The translations under genes and the position numbers were made by a program. Shown here in pieces: positions 26,461-38,891 of a stretch of 64,000 nt of DNA; position 1 is the first letter of the stretch; each line of letters starts with the position of its first letter. The notes beneath the pieces were generated by a model that saw only the letters and a program-made list of their open reading frames with translations, was not told where the DNA came from and ran no database searches. The stretch lies in the NCBI RefSeq assembly GCF_964199755.1, contig NC_133930.1:32045071-32109070 (forward strand). The letters run 5' to 3'. Source of the DNA: Larus michahellis (taxonomy: Eukaryota; Chordata; Aves; Charadriiformes; Laridae).

Positions 26461-27504
26461 ATGAATCTGGGCTTTGGTAAGGCCGTTGACACCGTCCCCC
26501 ACAGCATTCTCCTGGAGAAGCTGGCGAATCATGGAATAGACAAGTGTACTCTTTGCTGGGTTAAAAACTGGCTGGATGGCCGTGCCCAGAGAGTTGTGAT
26601 TAATAGGGTGAAATCCTCTTGGCAGCCGGTCACCCGTGGTGTCCCTCAGGGCTCAGTTTTGAGGCCAGTTTTGTTTAGTATCTTTATCAATGGTCTGGAT
26701 GAGGGGATTGAGTGCACCCTCAGTAAGTTTGCAGATGATACCAAATGAGGTGGGAGTGTTGATCTGCTTGAGGGTAGGAAGGCTCTACAGAGGGACCTGG
26801 ACAGGCTGGATCGATGGGCCAAGGCCAATGGTATGAGGTTTAATAAGGCCAAGTGCCAGGTCCTGCATTTCGGTCACAACAACCCCAAGCAACGCTACAG
26901 GCTTGGGGCAGAGTGGCTGGAAAGCTGCCCAGCAGAAAAGGACGTGGGGGTGCTGGTGGACGGCCAGCTTAACATGAGCCAGCAGTGTGCCCAGGTGGCC
27001 AAGAAGGCCAACAGCATTCTGGCTTGTCTCAGGAATAGCGTGGCCAGCAGGAATAGGGAAGTGATTGTGCCTCTGTACTTGGCACTGGTGAGGCCTCACC
27101 TCGAGTGCTGTGTTCAGTTCTGGGCCCCTCTGTACAAGAGGGACACTGAAGTGCTGGAACGTGTCCAGAGGAGAGCTCCCAGGCTGGTGAGGGGTCTGGA
27201 GACCAAGTCATATGAGGAGAGGCTGAGGGAGCTGGGCATGTTTAGCTTGGAGAAGAGGAGGCTGAGGGGAGGCCTCCTTGCCCTCTACAACTACCTGAAA
27301 GGCAGCTGTAGAGAGGTGGGTGTTGGCCTCTTCTCCCAGGTGAATAATGACAGGACCAGAGGAAATGGTCTGAAGCTGTGGCAGGGGAGGTTTAGATTAC
27401 ATATTAGGAAGAATTACTTTACTGAAAAACGGTCAGGCACTGGAACAGCCTGCCCAGGGAGGTGGTTGAGTCACCATCCCCAGAGGTATTTAAGAAACAT
27501 GTAG
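26461..27504 (+). pseudogene. CR1 ORF2 reverse transcriptase C-terminal part
   Basis: A single frame covers about 345 codons with one in-frame TGA at 26,746-26,748, directly after the FADD box (KFADDTK). The palm motif [20 protein letters not shown], the block [11 protein letters not shown], the [20 protein letters not shown] region and the [17 protein letters not shown] block are intact. Near 27,428-27,431 a one-base indel shifts the frame: the residues expected after the FTE motif are found in another frame, and the apparent C-terminus up to 27,504 is out-of-frame reading. The frame has no start codon of its own and lacks the endonuclease, so it is not functional. Confidence 0.85.
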
Positions 27505-27630
27505 ATTTGGCACTTCAGGGCATGCTTTAGTAACAGAGATTGTAGGGGGTTTTTTTGTATGTGTATGGTTGGATGCGATGATCCCAAAGATCCTTTCCAA
27601 CCATGAAGATTCTATGATTCTATGATTCTA
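26461..27630 (+). mobile_element. CR1 LINE 3' part with tail, best preserved copy
   Basis: A plus-strand CR1 copy truncated inside the reverse transcriptase. It begins near [17 protein letters not shown] and runs through the rest of ORF2 and the 3' UTR to a tail of three ATTCTATG-type units (gattctatgattctatgatt, ending at 27,630). It is the least decayed CR1 in the window, so probably the youngest. The left limit could start a few bases either side of 26,461. No clear target-site duplication is seen, as is usual for CR1. Confidence 0.92.
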
Positions 27631-29965
27631 AGTATTCCCAATGTATTCTGGTGTTTTCAGTGCATTTCCATTTGGGAAAAAAAAACATCAATCAGCAAGA
27701 CAGTCTTTGTGCCATATTACAAGATATCAGATATTAAATTTATGATTGGCTTTTATGTTGGGAAGGAATGCAGTGCTATGAAAAAGCTGGCCAAAAAAAA
27801 AATTGTTTGGCAATAGAAGATACGGTAAAACAGTATCTTGTGCAATAAAGATTCCTTCCCAGCCTAGGTGAGGTATGGATTTCTGGTCCAGGTATGGATT
27901 ATTTCATTTATTTATTTAATTATTTTTTTGTTTGTTTAGTTATTTGTGTATTTTAGCTATAGTTACACCGTGACTTTTCCTTAGTTTTCAGGCAATCCTT
28001 TCTTTGTGTAAAGCCTAAGTGATTGATAGAAACCTTTACCCATGTCTATTTTGCAGCATAGCCACCATAAATTCTTGACTATGGACAGAAAACTACAAAA
28101 CATGGTTCAAAAATGTAGGTATTGTAAAGAATGTGTCTCTTGGTCAATTTTTTGTATGAGATAATGCTACGGGAAAGATACACTATAAGCAGGTATTCCG
28201 CAAAAATAGGCTTGTGAAAAGTTGCCTTCCTGCCTATCCATTTTTTAAAAGAAAATGACACATTTATTTTATTTTTCTTTTATGACAGAGAGGTAGAAAT
28301 AAAAAAACCTCACGGTGCTAAAAGATTATTTATTTGATTTTAAATAGGTTGCTGGGAGAAAAGAACATATTTTAAGTAATCACAAGCTTGTATCAAGTTT
28401 TGACCCTGTTGTATAAGTTCTACAAAAATACTGAAGTTCACATACTACCAATAAAGTACTTAATGAGAAAAAAGTTACAAAGAAAACATGAAAGGAACTA
28501 TAAATGGTGGATTGAACTAGTGAGGAAAACACAGTTTTACAACTATGGCAAAAAAAGACAACAGTCTTAGTGCAATTCAGTTAAAAGTTCAATAGAGACA
28601 CATTCAGAGGGGTTATCAGTGAGAACCTGAATTAACAATTTCTTTTTCAAGAGACAAACGATCTGGAGAGATGTACTTTGTGGAAAAGCTAGGATGAAAC
28701 AAAGATCTACACCTACCACATGATATCTGATGGGACTCCTTCTATTATTACTTTACAGAAAATGTTTTTTATAACCTAGTTTTAACTAATGTTTTTATTC
28801 TAAGACCTTCTGCTTCTGGTGTTTATGAAGCAATGCAGCTAGCTTTGCAGAAATTAACATCTCCTATTTTATACAGTTTATTCAACGTTTCTCATACAGG
28901 TCATGCTGCATACATATTTTAGAAATCTATTTAACGTGCTACTAGTTTATTACTCTGGATTCATGATTGTTGCAAGAGGTAAATTCTCAGTCCAAAAAGG
29001 AACCAGACCACATGTTTGAAGCAAGAATGATAATTTTTCCTGGGGTAATAGGCTCCCCTTGGTGAAACAAATTGTAAATTCTTATTAGTTCATACAGCCA
29101 AAAATTGCAAATACAAAAGAAAATTAATATATTCTTCCATTATTAGACCTTAGAATTGCATATAAGGTTGGAGGCTTTAGGATGAGGTTGCTTACGAATT
29201 GGAGGCTCTAAGTCCATTTAATAGGAAGGTACTAATAGAATAGAGTACTTAAATTATATAATCAGAGCAGTGTTCTTCATCAGTTGACAAAAACCCTGTT
29301 CATTTCTGGCTCATATTTAATAATCTTCAACATCTTTGGGTGGTGAGTTTATCATTCTTTTTCCTTATGAGACATAACTGGCTGTGATGATAGAATAAAT
29401 ACCTGCTTCAAAAATACTTTCAAGGAAGTCTATAACTATACTCAGTTCCATGGAGCAAAAATCTGAGGTCTGACTTTTCATAAGATGTTGCCACACACTA
29501 AAATGGAATTATTTCAGCCAAATGAAGGTAAAGTCACTTTTTTTCAAGGACAGAAAACTTTTAAACATGGCTCTAAAACTCAAACCAGCCATGCAGATCT
29601 GCAGTAACCGACAGAAATTCTGAGGGATTCTATACGAAGGAAGAGAATTATGTGTGGATAATTTTCACAGATTCGCATTACATTGTTTGTTCATTTGCCT
29701 ATTTGCTTTTTGGCTTTCTTATCTTTGAAAAGCCTTTCAGGTACAACCCACAGACAAAGAAACTCTCTCCAGACATGCAACACATGCAGTGCCTCAGCCA
29801 TACCATTTCAGTCAGGAGACGTCCTTGCCTTCTGTTCCTAATATCAAATCTAGTCCTCCACCTTGCATAGTCAAGCCTCATTACTCCTGCTGGCAACAGG
29901 ATCCTTTGCTGAGGAGCATGTCCCACCTCTACCAAATGGAAACAAAATATGGTATAAAAATAATC

Positions 29966-29991
29966 CACAGAATCATTCAGGTTGGAAAGGA
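29966..29991 (-). repeat. CR1 3'-terminal remnant
   Basis: The plus strand reads cacagaatcattcaggttgg followed by aaagga, matching the reverse complement of the CR1 3' terminus. Only about 26 bases are present. Confidence 0.6.
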
Positions 29992-30380
29992 AGGATCCTT
30001 TTCTTAAACTAAGCTTACATTTATTTATTTTTTTTTCCTAACTCCCACACATCAGGAAGTGAATGAAAAGCTGTAAGGTTTCTTTTTGGACAAAAAAAAA
30101 AAAAAAAGTATTTAAGTATTTCCTTGCTTTTTGTCACTTCTTCTGTTACTTTTTTTGGATTTTCACCCTTTTTATCTGGTAATCGCACAATTAGTCGGAT
30201 GTCCTTCACTTGAAATTACGTGTTTTTCCAGATCTTATTTGGATCCCATTTTAATTGGCAAAGTTACCCTCTGTTTTACACCCCATTTCATCTCTCTACA
30301 AGAAAGAATAGAACTTAATCTTTTAAATAATTAATACCACAATTCTCCTAAAAAAAACCCCAAAAACCGAACAAAAAACT

Positions 30381-30406
30381 GGGTGGGGGAGGGGTTGGGA
30401 AGGGGG
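30381..30406 (+). repeat. G-rich tract with G-quadruplex potential
   Basis: Five runs of three to five G separated by one or two bases within 26 bases. Confidence 0.8.
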
Positions 30407-32625
30407 CAAAGGTGTGCAGGGTCCGTCCTAGGCATATTAAAAAAAATATGTAGGATATTCTGCGTTTTTCTAAATGCTTATTTATGCTTTATGCAGAAGT
30501 GTTGCCTGTTTGAGCTGGAGATATTCTTAAGAATGACTGAATTATGGAAGTGTGCAACTGAATCAGAAATTAATATAGCATTTCTGAAGCAGCAAGCCTT
30601 TCTCTAGTTCAGGCTAGGTCATTGTAATGGTCTGTTCAACCTTCAATGGAAAACTTGTGGATTTCCGGTTTGGTTTTGCGGGAGGGTGGGATGGAGTGAT
30701 ATGTCTTTTATTTATTTATTGTCAGCCCTGTTATCAGTCCTACTCTCACTGAACAGGTAACCCCCCATCATCTTCAGTGAATGCAACAGTAACAGCACCC
30801 TTGTCTGTCATATCTAACAGAAAGAGACACACTTGACCTGTTTCTACCTGAGTCATCTATCAGTCACAACATGACTTGCCTTTCGTCTTGGTCAAATACC
30901 CTAGCCTACCCCTTTGGACTGGAAGTAAACAGGCTCCATTCAGTTAGGTAATGGCACTACAGACAGGTTACTACTGAACTGGGCATCAGGTAAAGATCAT
31001 AAACTCTCTCTACTAGTTAGATCATATTTTCTACAAATAAGAGAAAAACAAACCAGGTAGTTCCTCCCCAACCTGTTTCTATGGAATATCTCACTTGTCT
31101 AGTCACTGCTGAGCATTGCACTGGAAAGACAAGCATTTCACCTAAGTCTATGAAGCCACATGTAGACTGATAGTCTTCCCTTGTTCAACTGTGTAACCAT
31201 GTTCTTGGTCATATTTATCCAAAACTAGTACCAGCCCAATACTTCACATATTTATTTTAGTCTATGTAGCTAATGTCTTACTGATGATTTTGTGAATCTC
31301 CAGCTTAAGCTAAGAACTTAGTTTAAGAAATTTAGAAGAATCTGGTTTTAAAAAGGCTGGTGCCTTCAAGAGTTTTGCAATAAGTGCTTGAAGTTAGCTA
31401 TGCAAAAAATTCATGAGTTGAAAAATCCCCTGAAAAGTTGAAAAATATCAGTCTGTATTTACAGACCATATTCCAGAGTTTCAGAAAATAAATTCAAGAT
31501 CAGGTGTGCTAGGAACTATTCTTCCACATTTCAATGCTGCATTTTCATTATCTTTAAGCACAGACATGCAAGACAAGCATGTCTGGCCTAATGTGGTTTT
31601 GGAAGAGTGAAAAGTCCCAATGGAGCAACAGTTCAGTGCAGATACTGTTGCTAGCTTCTCAAATTCCTGGATTATGCTACTTCTAGTTGTTACACATGTG
31701 TGGATCAGAGATCAGAGTTTGCCTATTGTGAAAAGCCATTTTACACCCATATAAAAGAGCTTATTTCACAAATGAATAAGCCAAAGGTTTAGCTTATTTG
31801 AATATCTGAATGAGATCCAAAACAGATTTAATTGAATATTCATTTCATGGAGCTTTAGCCAACTGAGTTGCTTACATGAATTGATCCCATGAGTAACAGT
31901 ATATGTATATGGATACTTCATGAATGAATTGACAGCAGCCTTCAGCAGTGTCCTGCATAAAGTGGCAACGGGGTGAGGAAAGACTAATTTGTACCCTAAC
32001 ACACAACATTTTTACGATACAGTATTTAGGTTGTGGAAGGAACACATGGAACTTTACCTTTTACAAGCAGTCAAGAGGTTGTATTTTTCTAATGGGGCAC
32101 TAAGGAGATTCCATTCCTATAGAGATCACCCCCTAGCCATATAGATCCACTTTCTTCCAGGCACACTTTCAGTTTCTCAGTGAGATTTAATAACAGCTTC
32201 TCATGCACTTACTGTCAGCACGCTTCTGAGCTTCTGTCGTCCTACAGATATTTGCAGGCCCCACCACGGAACAGTGCAGCAGGGTAAGCCCAAGTGCAGC
32301 AGTGCAGCCCGAGAGGTACTACTTTTTGCAAGGGAGTACATGAAAACACATTTCTGACATTTTCTACTCTCATCAGTCTTGATCACCTTCTATTTCTTTA
32401 AGTTAACTAGACTTCTCAGATGATTGCAACACAATGGGTCTAAATAACGACCTTAATCTTCTGGATCATGGGAAAAAGGAAGGAGATGTACTTTGTGATA
32501 GTTCTGTTCTTCATATCATGTAATTCTTGCCTTTTTGAGCTTGGTACAAAATCTACAGGGCGGAAGATACAGTGTACTTTCAAAAGAGCGGCAAAACCTT
32601 CCCCCAAATATTCCTCAATTACCAG

Positions 32626-33499
32626 TGTGATGGATTGGCCTTCTCCAGCTGCCAGACATTGACCTAGCCTCTCTCTCACTCCTACTCCTCCTCCAAAAGA
32701 GCACAAGGAGAAAATAAGATTAAAAAAATCATGGATCAAGGTAAATACAGGGAGATGACTTGCCAGTTACCATCATGGGCAAAGCAGATTCAACCTGTGT
32801 AAAATTAGTTTAATTTATTGCCAATTAAAATACTTTTGGATAGTGAGAAACAAAGAGAAATTAAAACATCTTCCCCTGCCTTTTATTCCCCAGACTCAAC
32901 TTCACGCCCTCACTCTCAACTCCTCTACCTCTCCTCTTCCCCTGGGTGGCACAGCCACATGGGGAATGGGGGTTTGGGTTCAGTCTATAATTGCTCCTCT
33001 CTACAGCTCCTTCCTCCTCACACATTTCCCCTGCAACAGTGCAGGTTCTCCACAGGCTGCAGTTCCTTCCAGAAATATCTGCCTGCTCCAGAGTGGGGTC
33101 TTCCATGGGCTGTAGGGTAGATATCTGCTCCAGCATGGTCCTCTCCATGTGCTGCAGTGGAATCTATGCTTTTGCACCTGGAAAAATTCTTTCTCCCACT
33201 CCTTCTTCACTGACCTTGGTGTTTGCAGGGTTGCTCCTCACAATTTTTTTTTTTTTCCTCACTCCTCACTCTGGTCTCTGGTATTTTGCTGTTTCTTAAA
33301 TACATTTTCACAGAGATGCCACTTCTTTGTGCCATGTGGCTGATGGCCTCATCTGTGTCCTTTGGTGGGTCCATTCTGGAGCTGGCTAGAACTGGCTGGA
33401 ATGTGCTGTGTCTGGCATGAGGCAGCCCCTGCTCTGTTCTCACAGAGGCCACCACTGCAAGCCCCCACTGCCAGCACCTGGACACAGACACCCAACTCA
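32626..33499. mobile_element. Solo LTR of an avian endogenous retrovirus (family B)
   Basis: An 874-bp element starting TGTGATGG and ending ACTCA, so TG...CA termini are kept. The body has the layout of a common avian LTR: an A-rich first third, a C/T-rich middle with repeated 'gctgcagt'-like units (about 33,050-33,170), and a terminal block beginning ctgccagcacctgg. The flanks (accag before, gcctg after) share three of five bases, so any target duplication is decayed. Several overlapping open frames inside are by-products of composition. No retroviral coding region adjoins. Family recognition is from memory, and the orientation is not resolved. Confidence 0.75.
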
Positions 33500-36442
33500 G
33501 CCTGGACTGACTTTCTGTCTGTTGTATGTTGCCATACTTGTAGCAGATGTAACAGCAGTCTCTTGTTTTGAGACAATATTGGTATTCTCCTCCAGGAGAC
33601 TGTATATTTCTAAATCCAAATACAGAGACATGCTTGTGAACACTCAGAAATACTGACTATAAAAATAGAGATATTTTTGACAGAATTGTTTGAAGAACTG
33701 AAGAACAGAAGCTGAATGTGAAAATGAAGTAACACAGACAAATAAATAGGATGTGAGCCCTGAAAAGATGTAGCTAAAGGAGTCTACTCAGCTGTTTGGG
33801 TTTTGTGGATTCCAATAACAGCATATAAGTCTCATCCTATGGACTCAAGTCTGTAGACAGGGCTTGAGCATCGTAGGTTTCCATAGGCATGTTGTCACTT
33901 TTACACCTCACTTGCATGACTGTTCTCTGCTGGATTCCCACAGCATAGGGAGCACAAAAGCCAATCCTGTGGTACACTCCATTAGCGAAAGAAATAGAAA
34001 TCTTCAGGTTACCTGACTCGCTTTTGAATTGGATTCATTTCCACAGATGGTACAGTTTAAGAAAGGACACTGAGAAAGAAATCAATCATGTTGATCCATC
34101 TTTTTCCATTAATAAAAATTATAAGTTAATTTGGGAGTTTTTTGCTAGCTACCTGTTTCATACCACATCTTCCCTGTTGCAGCCTGTTGTGTCCAAGCTG
34201 TAGGTTACTACTCAGCAGCTGGAATTGCCTTTCAGCTTAACTTGAGAACTCTCAGCTCCTGGTGACAAGACACTGCACATAAACTGTCAGTGTTGGGGGA
34301 AGAGCTTTCCTATATAGGTATCTCACTTAACATCCCTCCTCTCTCACTAAGAACACCTTGCTTGTATTTTTTTTTATTCCTTCCCTTGAAACTTAAGGAC
34401 AGCTATACAATTATTTCTTTCCTTTGAAAGATAGAAATAAAGACAAAGGCTGAAAAGAAGCAATTCCAATATATACATTTGGTGCACTAAATTAAGTCCA
34501 TGCTAGGAATGCTAGACCTACAAAATCTGGAAAACATTGAATCCACATTGCTCTGGGAACTTGTTTGTCAGAAGCATTCAACAGTGAAAGAACACAGTGC
34601 AGATGCTTTAATTAAGCAGTGTAAGACTTAGCTTGCATTAGTCTTGATTTTAGCCTCTGGACATGGCTTCAAATCAGGCAAATACAAAAAAGCTATGGGT
34701 CTTCAATGAAGGCAAAAAATACACCTCTAAGGAAATTGCTTTCAATTTTCCCTCCCATCTGAACAGGCACATAGCCAGACAATGGCCAAACAGCCACTGA
34801 ACAAACTGCATCTAAAATTTCATTTTTCTTTGAAACCAAATGGCTTATGAGAACACAAATAAAAACATAAAAGGGAATGAGAGGGCTGAAGCATGTCCCA
34901 CTTTCTCACATTCATGAGTGAAACAGGAAATGCTTTTTTCAGTCCTAAAAATCTCTTGCCAGCTGGAAAATCATTTTAATGAGGATTTCTAGCAAGTAAA
35001 ATTAAAATTTTAGGCAGATGATGGGCTGCAAATTAGGAAAATAATTTCAGTCTTATCGTAAAAAAATAACGAATCATTTATGCAAGAAATGTATACAGAA
35101 ATGCTAATACTGGATTAATTTTAAGAGGTAAGAGTAAGACCACTATATAATGTGTCTTATGTTACCTGGCTCCACTAACCTCACTTTACAATTGAACCAT
35201 TAAGGAAAATGTAAATGTCTTCCAAGAAAAGAAATTTGGTCAAGAGCTTGACAAGATAAAAAATTTTGCTTTGTAAACATAATGCCCCCAAAAAACAAGG
35301 AAAAAAGATAGAGTACAAGTTGTAGCTAAAAATGATGCCACTAAAATGTCCTGTTTAAGCAGATCAAGTATCCAAAGAGGAAAACATGAATGACAAACAA
35401 TGCTAATTAGCATTGGCCTGACTTGGGCAAAGAGAAAGGTGGAAAAAGAAGTGAGATCTACCCCAGAATGCTTAGGAACCTACCAGTTTGCCACTGGGGA
35501 TCTATGTTTCTTGCCAAAGTCTGTACTCCATCGCCCACTGCAAGATGTAGCTGGTTCTGGTAAATTTGCTCTGAACATACCTACAGTATTGGGCAGAGAT
35601 GGAAACTAGAACAGGGGAATAGCTACTTCAAGAATTATTCTACAGGAGTCCTGGTTTGAGTTAGAGCTCTACTTTTGTTGCATTAGATGTTAGATACATC
35701 ACAATGTAAAATAGTCCTAGTGGCAGGCATATACACAATTAGCTGACAATTGAGTATAGTCTAGGAGAAACTTAAATGTTGACTTTAATACTGAGTAGGC
35801 AAATCAGTATGAGCACATATAAGCCAATGTTGTATAGTTTGCAGGTACAACATATGAATAAAATCTCAGTATATAGTAGGACTGTTAGAGAAAGAGCCAT
35901 CATGGACTGTGAGGTACAAAGATATAATATGGAAGAAGCTGAGAAGCCTGTCAAAACTCTGTAATGATTGAAACCTTGTGTTTATGAGAAGCTACAGCTC
36001 TGCCATAGAGAACAGATATACCACATCGTTCTGTTATGTCAGACTTTTGGTTCAGAAGTAGCCGCTTCAAACCTTCCTGACTCAAAGGAACCTTTAAGTG
36101 ATTCAGCAACCACTGTATACCACATACAACATCAGAAAACATTCAGCTGCTTCTTCATGGGAAATGTTATAATGTCCGTGCTTCTTTTTACACCTTTTGC
36201 CCTTTTGAATTTGGAAGAAGTTTCATGCCTCTAGGAAGAAGTTACCCATTTTGTTGTATGTTCATCCAGGTCAAAGGACAAAGCTTTCATCAACTTTTTT
36301 AAACAACTGGATGTTAAGCATTGCCATAAAGCCATCCAGCTGTCTGGTTCAAAGCTTCATTCTCACCCTGCTTTTCTCCCAGATGCTGAAAGCCACTAAT
36401 TAACTACTGCCAAGCTGAAACAAAGTCACTATCTTCCCTCCT

Positions 36443-36469
36443 CCCCCCCCCCGCCCCTCCCCACCCCCC
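36443..36469 (-). repeat. C-rich tract, G-quadruplex-prone on the minus strand
   Basis: Runs of 10, 4, 4 and 6 C separated by single bases, giving a four-run G-quadruplex motif on the minus strand and an i-motif candidate on the plus strand. Confidence 0.85.
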
Positions 36470-36921
36470 GTCTGTTTAGTGTGGTCATGGTAAGCCTGTC
36501 TTTTGTTACTTATCTTTCTTGTCTCCTCCCTTTAACAAAATAACTTGGGCTCAAGAGTAGTTTTAATGTCCTATTACATTGATGGAAGGAGGGAGGAGGG
36601 AGGAACTTCCGCTTGCAAAGCTTGTGTCTACATTAAATTTCACTGCCCTTCCATTTCATAAGGGTTTGTCTGTGCTTGTTGATCCTGAGTTTATATTGTT
36701 TGATTCTCCAGCATCCCATGAAATAATAATTTTGTGCTATTTTATAGTGATCAATGTAACTGTGTGATTATAGGCAAGTAAATCCTTGCCCAAGGGAAAT
36801 GTATAGCTATTAAAATGGAAGCAAAGGCAAAATATAGACCATACTAGAATGATGTTAGCAACTAGCTAGAGTGCATGCCATCAACAGAGTTTATTTCATG
36901 TATATCTCTTTCTTCCTTTGG

Positions 36922-36946
36922 AAAACAAAACAAAACAAAACAAAAC
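36922..36946 (+). repeat. (AAAAC)n microsatellite
   Basis: Five near-perfect AAAAC units. Confidence 0.85.
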
Positions 36947-37465
36947 ATCCAAGTATGTAAATAAAGTATATGATGTTTCTATGAGCAAATTTACTTATAA
37001 GCAGAAGTTACCTCATAACACGACTGAACTTTTAACTTCCATTTGATAAAGCACTTCCAAAAAACCTGAAATGTAAAAGCAGATCTAGCTTTTGTTTCTA
37101 TAATATCTTGTGTAGAAGGACAGATGATGTGTATACAGAAGAACGCAATTCTCAGCATGTAATTAGCCTTTTAGTCCTTTCAGAATTTACTCCTAGCAAT
37201 TACGAAATTAACACAATCACACAAAATATTCTTAACTTGTTTAAAAACATCAATTTTGTAATCAGGCGAAGGAGTATGTCCAGCTGGGTCCTCAGAAGAC
37301 ATTGGCAAGAAATATTAACACAACAAAAACACTTCTAGCAGTAAATTATCTGTTTTTCTAATTCCAGTCAATCTCCTTTTCAGTTCGAATACTCTTAATT
37401 TTTAGAGAGGAAAAATCCTGTCTACGCATGAAGCACCTATGTTCATTTTGCATTACTACTAAAGA

Positions 37466-37541
37466 GTATATGTATTAAGTACTATTAATACAGACATAAT
37501 AAGGTATATGTATTAAGTACTATTAATTCAGACATAATAAA
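37466..37541 (+). repeat. 38-bp tandem duplication
   Basis: Two adjacent 38-bp units starting gtatatgtattaagtactat at 37,466 and 37,504. They differ at about two positions (taatac versus taattc, and the last base). Confidence 0.93.
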
Positions 37542-38299
37542 GCTACAGAGATTTTTTTTCATACTTCCTTAAAAAAGTTAGCAAATATCAGATATCTGTT
37601 TTTGGATCTATTACTTATTTGATAGTACTTAGCTAAAATCCTATGAATAAGGAGCTAAAAATAGAAAAAAAAAATCTTTTCTATTGAAGTCAGAATTCTG
37701 TTTACTTCAAGATAATTCCTTTTTAGCTGGTATTTAAGAAATAAATATTGATAATTTTAAACTTAGAAAAAGCCCTGAAATGCATTGTCTTACCTTAAAT
37801 GCATTTGTACATGCATTTGACCTAAGGACTAGCATGCAGGAAGGATAACAGACCTTTCAGTTCTTTCTAGAGAACTTTCACTTTGGATTAGTTCTTCAAC
37901 TATCTGGACAGACTACCTGGTGGTGCTTTCTTGTGAGTAGCATGTGTAAGAGCAAGCTTTTAACTGAAGTTCCAATGGCCATATCTGTGAGGTGTGTTTG
38001 CAGACTTGTACTTTTTCTACAGAATTTGTAGAAATTGACTTTTAGTCAATGAATGTTGATAGTGTTTATGTATTTGTTGCACTGTTTATCCCTCACACCT
38101 TATTATCTACAGTTTCTAGACAGTAACACTGTTTCCCATTTTGAAACTGGTGGGCTTGACCATTGTGTTCTTCCTCCTGCTCGTGCAATAGCCCGCAGAA
38201 AAAGCTTCTCTGCAATAGGCTTCCCAGGAGCATCAGTTACAATTCCCGGTTAATGTCAGCCTTGGAAGTAACAACTGACAAGAAAAATCAGTAACCAAA

Positions 38300-38886
38300 T
38301 GTAGTGGGTTAACCCTGGCCAGCAGCTAAGGTCCACATACCCATTTGCTCATTCCACTGCCAAGTGGGATGGGGAGAGAATCAGATGGGTAAAAGTGAGA
38401 AAACAAGCTTGAGATAAAGACAGTTTAAGAAGTAAATTGGAAGCTGCATATGCAAGCAAACTGAAATAAGGAATTCAGCCAGTGCTTCTCACCAGCATGC
38501 AAATGTTTAGCCCTTTAGCGCTTTCCAGGAAAACAGGGCATCACTTGTAATGGTTACTTGGAAAGACAAACACCATTACTCTGAACTTCCCCCATTGCTT
38601 CTCTTTTCCCCCAGCTTTTATTGCCTAGCGTGGTGTCATATCACATGGCATTTCCTTTTGGGCAGCTGTCCCAGCTGTGTCCCCTCCCAACTTCTTGTGT
38701 GCCCCCAGCCTACTCGTTGGTGGGGCAGAGTGAGAAACAGAAATGGCCTTGACACCGTGTAAGCAGTGCTCAGCGATAACTAAAGTTTTGGTGTGTTATC
38801 AGCACTGTTTGGGTCACAAATCTAAAATGTAGCACCATACAGTTGTTATGAAGAAAATAAACTCCATCCTAGCCAAAACCAGTAGA
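38300..38886. mobile_element. Solo LTR of an avian endogenous retrovirus (family A, copy 2)
   Basis: A 587-bp element homologous to the one at 8,729-9,301 and in the same orientation. It begins TGTAGTGGGTTAACC (copy 1: TGTTGTGATTTAACC), shares taatggttacttgg at 38,548-38,561, and its end (agccaaaaccagtaga) aligns with the end of copy 1. The terminal CA has mutated to GA. Five bases before (CCAAA, 38,295-38,299) and after (CTAAA, 38,887-38,891) match at four of five positions, consistent with a 5-bp target duplication. No internal retroviral sequence is present. Confidence 0.82.
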
Positions 38887-38891
38887 CTAAA

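Larger units (their letters stand above)
27631..32625. other. Intergenic, no gene recognised
   Basis: AT-rich sequence that contains a short CR1 tail remnant (29,966-29,991), a poly-A run near 30,091-30,107 and a G-rich tract (30,381-30,406). Open frames are short and without known domains. Confidence 0.65.
33500..38299. other. Intergenic, no gene recognised
   Basis: AT-rich sequence containing a C-rich tract (36,443-36,469), an (AAAAC)n stretch (about 36,922-36,946) and a 38-bp tandem duplication (37,466-37,541). No coding homology was seen. Confidence 0.65.

Noticed and set aside
32818..33491. Cluster of overlapping open frames on both strands
   Set aside because: All fall inside the LTR at 32,626-33,499 or its edge. 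Stop-poor C/T-rich composition explains them, and no protein family matches.
8729..38886. The two family-A LTRs as the ends of one large provirus
   Set aside because: Their flanking 5-bp repeats differ (AGTGG versus CCAAA/CTAAA), and the DNA between them holds no retroviral genes.
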